The translations under genes and the position numbers were made by a program. A DNA stretch of 17,085 nucleotides from Candidatus Latescibacterota bacterium. GTDB lineage: Bacteria; JAAXHH01; JACQVL01. Positions 6,963 through 13,234 of this stretch are shown in pieces. Positions within the stretch are counted from its first letter, which is position 1, and the number at the start of each line of letters is the position of its first letter. The stretch covers positions 1 to 17,085 of the forward strand of contig JACQVL010000320.1 of NCBI GenBank assembly GCA_016209865.1, read 5' to 3'. A model generated the notes under the pieces. It ran no database searches. It saw only the letters and a program-made list of their open reading frames with translations, and was not told the origin of the DNA.

Positions 6963-7040
6963 GGGCAGATGGGCAGTCGGCAGGTAGGCAGTAGACGGGG
7001 GAGTGGCTTCTACTGCCTATTGCCCATTGCCTATCTGCCC
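6963..7040. repeat. Heptad-built inverted repeat between convergent genes
   Basis: The left arm (6963-6995) has GGCAG recurring every 7-8 nt. The right arm (7009-7040) has TGCC recurring every 7-8 nt, in units of the form TGCCTAT/TGCCCAT. The right arm is nearly the reverse complement of the left, with matches at both ends (GGGCAGAT and GGCAGTAGA), around a 13-nt centre. It fills most of the space between the creatininase and isomerase stops. It could serve as a two-way transcription end, although no T-tract is evident. Confidence 0.8.
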
Positions 7041-7057
7041 AGGAGCGGAGACGGGGG

Positions 7058-7831
7058 TTAGGGAATAAACCGCCGCAAATACGCGACCGCCTTCGGGAGC
7101 GCCGCCCGCTCGTCCTCCTGTCCCTCGTAGACGATCGAGACGTACCCGTTGTACCCGGCGCGCTCTAACATCGGGAAGATGCGCGTGTAGTCGAGACGAC
7201 GCTCTTCTCCTGTCTCGATCTCGTAAATCTTCGCCCGGACGTGGCGAGCGAGATGGACGGTCTTCTCTAAGCTGGGGTAGAGGTCGGTATACTGTCCGGT
7301 GTCCCAGACGTGCGACAGGTTCGGGTGGTTCACCTCGGCGATCATCCGGAGGACGTCGTCCCCGACCTGCGTCAATCCGTGGTGGTTGTGGTTCTGGAGG
7401 GCGACGGTGACCCCGCGAACAGCCGCGTAGGCGGACATCTCGCGGAGGGAGCGCACCGTCCGCGTCCACGCCGCCTGCGGGTCGTCCCCTTCCGGCGTCC
7501 AGCCCGCGAACAGCCGCACGACCGACGCGCCTAAGATGAGCGCCGCGTCGATCCACCGCTTCGTCATCTCAAGCTGATGCATCACCTGCGTGTCAGGCAG
7601 TCCGTAGTTGTTGCTGACGCACAGACAGGCGACCGGCAGGCCGCAGTCCAGGCAGTGCCGTTTGAGATGTTTCAATGTCTCCGGGTTCTGCGACGGGATG
7701 TGATTGGCGTGAAGGTCGATCCCGTCGAGTTTGTGGGTGTAACACCAGTCGATAAATGAGTCGAGCGTCATCGTGCCCGCACTGATGGGACGGCTGAAAC
7801 TCAGGGACATGCAGGCCAGTTTCATCATCAT
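7058..7831 (-). CDS. Xylose-isomerase-like TIM barrel (sugar phosphate isomerase/epimerase family)
   Basis: 257 residues with the AP_endonuc_2 fold pattern: KLACMSLSFSRPI, LDGIDLHANHIPS (36-47), ASVVRLFAGWTPEGDD (102-117), VTVALQNHNHHG (141-152), LSHVWDTGQYTDLYP (172-186), RHVRAK (196-201) and a final YVSIVYEG (230-237). Relatives bind a divalent metal and isomerise or epimerise ketoses, or dehydrate inositol-type substrates. Where most relatives have a metal-binding Glu before N-H on strand five, this protein has Gln (Q146). D177 and E236 are retained. The product therefore remains undefined. Three consecutive ATGs open the gene. AGGAG (7836-7840) best suits the second, but the first overlaps the BioY stop as ATGA, so translation is probably coupled to bioY. 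Confidence 0.85.
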   Translation of the reverse strand: MMMKLACMSLSFSRPISAGTMTLDSFIDWCYTHKLDGIDLHANHIPSQNPETLKHLKRHCLDCGLPVACLCVSNNYGLPDTQVMHQLEMTKRWIDAALILGASVVRLFAGWTPEGDDPQAAWTRTVRSLREMSAYAAVRGVTVALQNHNHHGLTQVGDDVLRMIAEVNHPNLSHVWDTGQYTDLYPSLEKTVHLARHVRAKIYEIETGEERRLDYTRIFPMLERAGYNGYVSIVYEGQEDERAALPKAVAYLRRFIP

Positions 7832-8397
7832 CGTTCTCCTTTTCGCCTTAATATTGCGGTGACCAGCACGACCGCCAACGCGATCTTGATCCCATCAAAC
7901 GGGAGAAAGGGAATCAGACCCAGCTTGAACACCGTGCCCCATGATGCGGCCAGTCCGGCGATGAACCGCAAGTACACGTAGAGATACAGCAGTCCCAGCG
8001 TATCCAGCGCGGCCAGTCCAGCGAGCATCGCTAAGACGAGCCGCAGGGGGGTTATCGAGGGGCGACGCTCGAGACACCAGCCGGTCACGAACGCGGCGGC
8101 GATGAACCCCACCAGATAGCCGAACGTCGGGGACAGCACCATCCCGGGGCCGCTCTGGCCGCCCGCGAAGACTGGGACGCCGATCAGTCCCATGCTCACG
8201 TAGACCGCCTGACTGAGCGCCCCCCACCGGCTGCCCAAGAGCGCGCCCGACACCAGGACGACCCCGCTCTGCATCGTGACCGGGACGACCCCGATCGGGA
8301 TGACCAGATACGCGCTGACCGCCGTGAGCGCCGCTATCAACGCGGCGGTGGTCATGCGAGCGAGAGGGGACACGGACAGTCCTGTTCCTGTGATCAT
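7828..8397 (-). CDS. bioY: BioY-type biotin transporter, ECF S component
   Basis: 189 residues with about six hydrophobic segments. The family signature is clear: LGSRWGALSQAVYVSMGLIG, then PVFAGGQSGPGMVLSPTFGYLVGF and AAFVTGW. BioY binds biotin in the membrane and works alone or with the shared EcfT/EcfA energising module. No ecfA/ecfT or biotin synthesis genes are in the window. A minus-strand promoter is visible just upstream (8409-8437), which would place the transcript start about 5 nt before ATG 8397. The lack of a Shine-Dalgarno site fits an almost leaderless mRNA. An internal ATG (8349) is a less likely start. Its stop TGA overlaps the start of the TIM-barrel gene. Confidence 0.92.
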   Translation of the reverse strand: MITGTGLSVSPLARMTTAALIAALTAVSAYLVIPIGVVPVTMQSGVVLVSGALLGSRWGALSQAVYVSMGLIGVPVFAGGQSGPGMVLSPTFGYLVGFIAAAFVTGWCLERRPSITPLRLVLAMLAGLAALDTLGLLYLYVYLRFIAGLAASWGTVFKLGLIPFLPFDGIKIALAVVLVTAILRRKGER

Positions 8398-8408
8398 GGT
8401 GAGGTGTG

Positions 8409-8437
8409 AAAATAGTCGTCCAGCGGGGAATCGTCAA
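8409..8437 (-). promoter_or_regulatory. Promoter for bioY, close to the start codon
   Basis: On the minus strand TTGACG (8437-8432), 17-nt spacer, TATTTT (8414-8409). The -10 box ends only 11 nt before ATG 8397, predicting a leader of about 5 nt. Confidence 0.5.
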
Positions 8438-8473
8438 TAGGCTTTTCACCCTTTTCGCCTTTTCGTCCTTCTT

Positions 8474-9367
8474 TCATCCCAACAGGTGCTGGAGTGCCCC
8501 TTCAAGCTCAGGATAACGAAACGTGTATCCGATACTCAGTAGTTGGGCAGGTTCCACGCGAGTGCTGGCTAAGAGCAGGTCGTTGGCCATCTCGCCGAAC
8601 GCCAGACGGGCCGCGACGGCGGGCAGGGGAAACAGCGTCGGACGGCCGAGGACGCGTCCCAACGTGTTGGTGAATTCCAGGTTCGTCACCGGGTTGGGCG
8701 CGACGGCGTTGACAGGCCCGGTGAGGGACTCCGTCGTGAGAGCATAATGAAAGACTCCGATGAGATCATCGATGGCGATCCAGCTCATGTACTGCCGCCC
8801 GCTGCCGATCCTGCCCCCGACGCCCATCCGGAACGGGGGGAGCATCTTGGCCAGCGCCCCGCCTGCCGGACTGAGGACGACCCCGATCCGGAGATGGACG
8901 ACGCGAAGACCCTGCTGAACCGCCGGCGCGGCTGCCGCCTCCCACTCACGGCACACCTCGGCCAAGAACCCCGACCCCGGCGGGCTGTCCTCGCGGAGCA
9001 CGTCATCCCCGCGATCCCCGTAGTAGCCGATGGCCGACGCGCACACGACGACGTTGGGCGGCTGCGCGAGCCGCGCCAGCGACTCGCTGAGGAGTCGGGT
9101 GCCGTTGACCCGGCTGTCGCGGATTCTTGCTTTTTTCTCCGCCGTCCATCGTTCGGCGATCGTCTCCCCGGCGAGGTGTACGACCGCGTCCATCCCTTCC
9201 AGTCCGGGCATCTCGATGCTGCCGTCCTGAGGATTCCAGAAGACTTCCCCCATCCCCGGCCTGGGCTTCGACCGGACGAGACGGGTGATCTGGTGCTCGC
9301 CAGTGGTGAATGAAGAGATCAACGCCGAGCCGATGAGCCCGGTCGACCCTGTGATGAGGATGTTCAT
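8474..9367 (-). CDS. TIGR01777 family NAD-dependent epimerase/dehydratase-like protein
   Basis: 297 residues. The Rossmann loop is ITGSTGLIGSAL (G7-x-x-G10-x-x-G13). Family landmarks follow: VFWNPQDGSI, DAVVHLAGETIAERW, RVNGTRLLSE, CASAIGYYGDRGD, FLAEVCREWEAAA, RIGVVLSPAGGALAKMLPPFRMGVGG and YMSWIAIDDL. The C-terminal DUF1731-like tail is LLLASTRVEPAQLLSIGYTFRYPELEGALQHLL. These are traits of the YfcH/SDR39U1 group, whose physiological substrate is unknown. ATG 9367 is chosen because AGGAGG lies 7 nt upstream (9375-9380). A longer frame to 9397 lacks such a site. A near-perfect minus-strand promoter lies at 9421-9448. The bioY gene begins 76 nt after its stop and has its own promoter. Confidence 0.93.
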   Translation of the reverse strand: MNILITGSTGLIGSALISSFTTGEHQITRLVRSKPRPGMGEVFWNPQDGSIEMPGLEGMDAVVHLAGETIAERWTAEKKARIRDSRVNGTRLLSESLARLAQPPNVVVCASAIGYYGDRGDDVLREDSPPGSGFLAEVCREWEAAAAPAVQQGLRVVHLRIGVVLSPAGGALAKMLPPFRMGVGGRIGSGRQYMSWIAIDDLIGVFHYALTTESLTGPVNAVAPNPVTNLEFTNTLGRVLGRPTLFPLPAVAARLAFGEMANDLLLASTRVEPAQLLSIGYTFRYPELEGALQHLLG

Positions 9368-9420
9368 CGGGACACCTCCTGTGTGCAGATGGTTCATCCA
9401 CGATGATGATGAATGTTGAT

Positions 9421-9448
9421 ATCATACGTATCCTGGAGATTCTGTCAA
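9421..9448 (-). promoter_or_regulatory. Sigma70-type promoter for the TIGR01777 gene
   Basis: On the minus strand TTGACA (9448-9443), 16-nt spacer, TATGAT (9426-9421). The predicted start near 9414 leaves a leader of about 47 nt containing the AGGAGG site. Confidence 0.7.
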
Positions 9449-9467
9449 GTCCCCGGTTATCCCCCCC

Positions 9468-9495
9468 TTGACGATCCCGCCAAAATGTGTATACT
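9468..9495 (+). promoter_or_regulatory. Sigma70-type promoter for the carbon-nitrogen hydrolase gene
   Basis: TTGACG (9468-9473), 16-nt spacer, TATACT (9490-9495). Transcription would begin near 9502, so the leader of about 114 nt contains the palindrome 9521-9548. It lies back to back with the minus-strand promoter 9421-9448. Confidence 0.65.
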
Positions 9496-9520
9496 TCCTC
9501 GATGAGTTAATGGCACGGCT

Positions 9521-9548
9521 GTAGGGGCGCAGCATGCTGCGCCCCTAC
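9521..9548. repeat. 28-bp perfect palindrome, GTAGGGGCG family, copy 2
   Basis: GTAGGGGCGCAGCA (9521-9534) is followed with no spacer by its exact reverse complement (9535-9548). The ends are the same as in the compound element at 5443-5498, so both belong to one dispersed family. It lies in the 5' leader of the carbon-nitrogen hydrolase gene, where the RNA could fold into a 12-14 bp stem. Confidence 0.92.
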
Positions 9549-9615
9549 AAAACCCCTACCAAAGATGACCCATTTTGATCGTCAAATCTCATTGAGGATT
9601 CTTAAGGAGACATCC

Positions 9616-10452
9616 ATGCGCATCGCGCTGGCACAATTCACGGCGGAATCGACTCGACAAGACAGTGTCGAGAAGGCATTCGGGATGATGGAGCAGGCCG
9701 CCCAGGATGGGGCAGACGTCATCTGTTTCCCGGAAATGGCGTTCGATGTTTTCTTCCCACAGTTCCGGGCGGACCGGCAGTACTTCGCCTTAGCGGAGCC
9801 CATCCCCGGTCCGTTGGTCGAACAATTCCAGGCCAAGGCCCGCGCGCTGGGACTCGTCACCGTCATCAACCTGTTCGAGCGGGCCGCGCCGGGAGAATAC
9901 TACGACTGCTCTCCGGTGATCGACGCGGACGGCCGGTTGCTCGGCAAGAGCCGGATGATGCACATCGCGGAGTTGCCTCGGTACAACGAAAAATATTACT
10001 ACTGGGAAGGGAACACCGGATACCCCGTCTCTCTTACGCGGGCGGGGCGGATCGGCATCGCCATCTGCTACGACCGGCACTACCCGGAGCACGTCCGGGC
10101 GCTGGCCCTCCAGGGCGCGCAGGTGATGCTCGTCCCGACCGCCACCTCCCTCCCGGAGCTGGGCGCGATCTGGGAGCTGGAGATGCAGGCCGCCGCTGTG
10201 GCGAATCAGATGTTCATCGGAGTGGCTAACCGAATAGGACGCGAAGGCGACCTCACCTTCTTCGGCAGCAGCTTTGCGGTCAACCCGAAAGGCGAGGTCA
10301 TCGGCCGGGCGTCGAACGACCGGGAAGAAATCCTCTGCGTCGATTGCGACCTGCGTCTGATCGAGGAGATGCGCCAGCGTCTCCCGTTCCTCCGCGACCG
10401 CCGGCCGGAGACGTACGGGATGCTGTGCGAAGGTAAATCCCTGAGTCGGTGA
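9616..10452 (+). CDS. Carbon-nitrogen hydrolase (nitrilase superfamily amidase)
   Basis: 278 residues from ATG 9616, preceded by AAGGAG (9604-9609, spacing 6). The catalytic triad of the superfamily is visible: E40 in VICFPEMAF, K111 in LLGKSRMMH and C151 in IAICYDRHYPE. The length and the CYDRHYPE motif place it near N-carbamoylputrescine amidase, beta-ureidopropionase and N-carbamoyl-amino-acid hydrolases. These release ammonia and CO2 from carbamoyl or amide compounds in the cytoplasm. Which of these it is cannot be decided from motifs alone. It has its own promoter and a hairpin leader. The next gene also has its own promoter, so this one may be monocistronic. Confidence 0.92.
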   Translation: MRIALAQFTAESTRQDSVEKAFGMMEQAAQDGADVICFPEMAFDVFFPQFRADRQYFALAEPIPGPLVEQFQAKARALGLVTVINLFERAAPGEYYDCSPVIDADGRLLGKSRMMHIAELPRYNEKYYYWEGNTGYPVSLTRAGRIGIAICYDRHYPEHVRALALQGAQVMLVPTATSLPELGAIWELEMQAAAVANQMFIGVANRIGREGDLTFFGSSFAVNPKGEVIGRASNDREEILCVDCDLRLIEEMRQRLPFLRDRRPETYGMLCEGKSLSR

Positions 10453-10467
10453 TGCAGAAGGTCTTTG

Positions 10468-10496
10468 TTGACGCAAGAGGCCCGTCTCAGTATATT
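10468..10496 (+). promoter_or_regulatory. Sigma70-type promoter upstream of the LD-carboxypeptidase gene
   Basis: TTGACG (10468-10473), 17-nt spacer, TATATT (10491-10496). The transcript would start near 10503 and run through repeat copy B before the likely start codon at 10606. Confidence 0.65.
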
Positions 10497-10515
10497 TTGC
10501 CCAATCGAAAGAACG

Positions 10516-10598
10516 ATGGATTCCCACTTGTACGGGCATGACACCAGATTTTTCTCGTCACTCGTCACTTGTCACTCGTCACTGGTTTACCGACCACT
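10516..10598 (-). repeat. Heptad-bearing intergenic repeat, copy B (inverted relative to copy A)
   Basis: Read on the minus strand it gives AGTGGTCGGTA, then four AGTGACG-type heptads (one with A for the last G), GAGAAAAA, TCTGGTGTCATGCCCG and GAATCCAT. Copy A at 139-206 has the same order with only two heptads. It fills the leader between the promoter at 10468-10496 and ATG 10606. Its ATGGATTCCC...CGGGCATGAC end resembles a palindromic word often met in intergenic DNA of uncultured bacteria, which is a recollection and not a search result. Confidence 0.75.
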
Positions 10599-10605
10599 TT
10601 CACCC

Positions 10606-11571
10606 ATGCCCCTCCCTCTCCTCAAACCCCACGCCCTGCGGCCCGGTGACACGATCGGGGTGATCGCCCCGGCCAGCCGGCCGACGCATCCGAGCAGCGT
10701 GAAGAACGGCGTCCGCGCTCTGGAACGGATGGGGTTCACGGTCAAGCTCGGCCGGCACGTGATGCACCGCCATGGCTACTTAGCCGGGACGGATGAGGAA
10801 CGATTGGCCGACCTGGAAGGGATGTTCATTGATGGCGACATCGCCGGCATCATCTGCGTCCGCGGTGGGTACGGCTCCGCCAGACTGCTGTCCCGTCTCG
10901 ACTTCGATCTCATCCGCAGCCACCCGAAGGTGTTCGTCGGGTACAGCGATATCACCTCCCTCCAAGTCGCGTTCCTGCAACAGGCCGGACTGGTGACCTT
11001 CTGGGGTCCGATGGTCGCGTCCGAGATCGGGACGAACCTGGACGATTACACCCGGGACAGCCTGCTCCGGGCGATCTCCCGGACCGAACCAGTCGGAGAG
11101 ATTCACAACCCGCCCGGAACCCCGCCCATCCAGACGATCACCGGCGGGATCGCGCGCGGACGGCTGATCGGGGGGAATCTCACGCTCATCACGGCCACAC
11201 TCGGGACGCCGTTTGAAATCGACACAGACGGCGCGATCCTCTTCTTCGAGGACGTCGGAGAAGAGCCCTACCGCATCGACCGGATGCTCACCCAGCTCCT
11301 GTTAGCCGGGAAGCTCGACCGGGTCGCCGGGGTCGTGATCGGGGAGTGCGCCGGCTGTGAGAGCCGGGAGTTCCAGCCTGCCTTTCCCTACGGCAATTTC
11401 AGCATCGAAGAAGTCTTCGACGACCTGATCGGCCGTCTCCGCGTCCCGGCCATCTACGGACTGTGCATCGGACACGGGAGGTACAAAGCGACCCTTCCGG
11501 TCGGCGTGCAGGCCACCTTAGACGCGGACCGGAGCGTGCTGAGCGTGGATGAAGCGGGAGTCACGGAATAG
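10606..11571 (+). CDS. ldcA: Muramoyltetrapeptide (LD-) carboxypeptidase, peptidase family S66
   Basis: 321 residues from ATG 10606. The start MPLPLLKPHALRPGDTIGVIAPAS matches the family N-terminus. Catalytic residues are S114 in VGYSDIT, E215 in LFFEDVGEE and H290 in CIGHGRY, the S66 triad. Such enzymes remove the terminal D-Ala from murein tetrapeptides during cell-wall recycling. Some S66 members (MccF-like) instead cleave microcin-type conjugates, so the exact role is not certain. No signal peptide is present. There is no Shine-Dalgarno site before 10606, and the open frame continues upstream through repeat copy B to ATG 10516 and ATG 10465. Those extra residues are repeat-derived and not family sequence. 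The Ppx-like gene starts 17 nt after the stop, in a probable operon. Confidence 0.9.
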   Translation: MPLPLLKPHALRPGDTIGVIAPASRPTHPSSVKNGVRALERMGFTVKLGRHVMHRHGYLAGTDEERLADLEGMFIDGDIAGIICVRGGYGSARLLSRLDFDLIRSHPKVFVGYSDITSLQVAFLQQAGLVTFWGPMVASEIGTNLDDYTRDSLLRAISRTEPVGEIHNPPGTPPIQTITGGIARGRLIGGNLTLITATLGTPFEIDTDGAILFFEDVGEEPYRIDRMLTQLLLAGKLDRVAGVVIGECAGCESREFQPAFPYGNFSIEEVFDDLIGRLRVPAIYGLCIGHGRYKATLPVGVQATLDADRSVLSVDEAGVTE

Positions 11572-11587
11572 AAACACGTGAGAACGT

Positions 11588-13105
11588 ATGGATCGCATCG
11601 GAATCATCGACTTAGGGTCGAACTCCGCGCGGCTGATGATCGCGCAGTACACGCCGGGACTCGCGTTCAAGGTGACCGATGAGGTCAGCCGCCGGGTCCG
11701 TCTGAGCGAGGGCATGGCCACTGAGAACGTCCTGCACCCGGCCGCCATCGACCGGGCGCTCGACACGTTGCAGGTCTTCCAGGCGTTCTGCCACGCCCAG
11801 GGCATTACCCGGATCGTCCCGGTGGCGACGGCCGCCGTCCGCGACGCCGCCAACGGAGAAGAGTTCCTGGCGCGGGTGCGCGCAGAGACCGGGCTGGAGT
11901 TTCGCGTGCTTACCGGCGAAGAGGAGGCGTACTGGGGAACGGTGGGCGTGGTCAACAGCCTGGGACTCCGCGATGGGTTTGTCATCGACATCGGCGGGGG
12001 CAGCGTGGAAATCAGCCAGGTGCAGCGGGGTGATTTCAAACGGGGCATCACCACACCGTTAGGGGCCGTCCGGCTCACCGAAACCTATGTGCACAGCGAC
12101 CCGGTTAAATCGTCAGAGGTCAAACGCTTGATCGACCACATCGCCGCCGCGTTCGAGGCGCTGACATGGATGACGCTGGAGTCCGGCGAACAGTTCGCGG
12201 GCATCGGCGGCACGATCCGCGCGCTCGTCCGGATCGACCGAGGGATGTCCGGGTATCCGCTCGGACTGGTTCACGGGTATGAACTCAAACTGAGCCGGCT
12301 GGACAGGCTGATCGACCGGCTCCTGTCCCTGCCGGTACACGAACGCGCCCGCAAGGTCCCCGGCCTGATGGCCGATCGGACGGACATCATCCTGGCGGGG
12401 ACGATGGTCGTGGCGGGTGCGCTGCGCCGGGCCGGGGCCGACCGGCTGGTGGTGTGCGGTCAGGGCCTGCGGGAGGGATTGCTCTACCGGGAGTTGCTCA
12501 AACCGGCCGACCCGCCCCTGATCCGGAACCTCCGCGAATTCAGCATCCTCAACATCGCCCGGCTGTACGGCTACGAACAGGCCCATACGAAACACGTCGC
12601 CGCGCTGGTGCTGTCGTTGTTCGATCAACTCGCCCCGGTGCACGGCTACGGTGCGCTGGAACGGGAGTACCTATGGGCCGCCGCGCAGTTGCACGACATC
12701 GGCACGGTCATCGACTACTACGACCATCACAAGCACTCGGCGTACATCATCCTCAATGCCGGGCTGCCGGGCTATTCCCACCGGGAGACCGTGTTGATCG
12801 CTCAATTGTGTCTCTACCATCGCAAAGGCAAGCCTAACCCGGAGCCGTACAGCCGTCTGCTCAAGGACGGGGATGTGAAACGCATCAACCGATTAGCCGC
12901 CCTCCTCCGGCTGGCCGAGTATCTCGACCGGAGCCGGGCGCAGACGGTGACCGATCTCCACGTGACGGCCACCGGGAAACAGGTCCGGCTGCGGGTAAAC
13001 GCCCGCACCTCCGCTGAGGCCCGCGTGGAAGTGTGGGAGGCTCAGCGCAACGCTGAGTTGTTCGAAGAGGCGTTTGGGTGCAAACTGGAGATCGAACAGG
13101 CATGA
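11588..13105 (+). CDS. Exopolyphosphatase / guanosine pentaphosphatase (Ppx/GppA) with HD-type C-terminal domain
   Basis: 505 residues, the length of the two-domain Ppx/GppA class. The actin-like ATPase fold is marked by GIIDLGSNSARLMI (5-18), the catalytic-Glu region LTGEEEAYWG (108-117) and the phosphate loop VIDIGGGSVE (132-141). The C-terminal half carries an HD-like domain with QLHDIG (H369-D370), then YYDHHKHSAYIILN and GYSHRE. Such enzymes degrade inorganic polyphosphate and often hydrolyse pppGpp, so they are linked to stress and stringent responses. The start ATG 11588 has only a weak upstream GTGAGAA, and expression is probably coupled to the S66 gene 17 nt upstream. Ppx and GppA activities cannot be separated by motif. 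Confidence 0.93.
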   Translation: MDRIGIIDLGSNSARLMIAQYTPGLAFKVTDEVSRRVRLSEGMATENVLHPAAIDRALDTLQVFQAFCHAQGITRIVPVATAAVRDAANGEEFLARVRAETGLEFRVLTGEEEAYWGTVGVVNSLGLRDGFVIDIGGGSVEISQVQRGDFKRGITTPLGAVRLTETYVHSDPVKSSEVKRLIDHIAAAFEALTWMTLESGEQFAGIGGTIRALVRIDRGMSGYPLGLVHGYELKLSRLDRLIDRLLSLPVHERARKVPGLMADRTDIILAGTMVVAGALRRAGADRLVVCGQGLREGLLYRELLKPADPPLIRNLREFSILNIARLYGYEQAHTKHVAALVLSLFDQLAPVHGYGALEREYLWAAAQLHDIGTVIDYYDHHKHSAYIILNAGLPGYSHRETVLIAQLCLYHRKGKPNPEPYSRLLKDGDVKRINRLAALLRLAEYLDRSRAQTVTDLHVTATGKQVRLRVNARTSAEARVEVWEAQRNAELFEEAFGCKLEIEQA

Positions 13106-13130
13106 ACAGCCCTCTACAGAAAGGATCACG

Positions 13131-13220
13131 ATGGACCGGATCGGAGTTGGCCTGATCGGCTGCGGGGTCATGGGGTCGGATTTGTCGAGAAAATGCGCTC
13201 AACTGGCGAGTGAAGAGTGA
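13131..13220 (+). pseudogene. N-terminal remnant of a Gfo/Idh/MocA oxidoreductase
   Basis: ATG 13131, preceded by AAAGGA (13120-13125, spacing 5), opens a 29-codon frame: MDRIGVGLIGCGVMGSDLSR followed by KCAQLASEE and TGA (13218-13220). The GVGLIGCGVMG segment is the first beta strand and NAD(P)-binding glycine loop of the Gfo/Idh/MocA family, whose members are normally 330-450 residues. All the remaining domain is gone. The break coincides with two AGTGAAG heptads at 13209-13222. An intact translation start with a lost body indicates recent decay by deletion. A genuine 29-residue peptide is possible but unlikely. Confidence 0.7.
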
Positions 13221-13222
13221 AG
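13209..13222 (+). repeat. Two AGTGAAG heptads at the Gfo/Idh break point
   Basis: AGTGAAG is repeated twice in tandem, differing by one base from the AGTGACG unit of copies A and B. It covers the end of the truncated oxidoreductase frame and its stop codon, and abuts the Shine-Dalgarno site AAAGGAG (13223-13229) of the SGNH gene. Confidence 0.6.
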
Positions 13223-13234
13223 AAAGGAGTACCT

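Noticed and set aside
8438-8473. GGCGAAAA-like tandem pattern upstream of bioY considered as a biotin-repressor site
   Set aside because: It is an irregular purine-rich run without the two-fold symmetry expected for a BirA or BioR operator.
9368-9397. Ten-residue extension of the TIGR01777 protein
   Set aside because: It would translate the AGGAGG site itself; the Rossmann strand starts directly at MNILITG.
13217-13234. GTG start for the SGNH hydrolase
   Set aside because: The GTG overlaps the stop of the oxidoreductase remnant and precedes the ribosome site, which serves ATG 13235.
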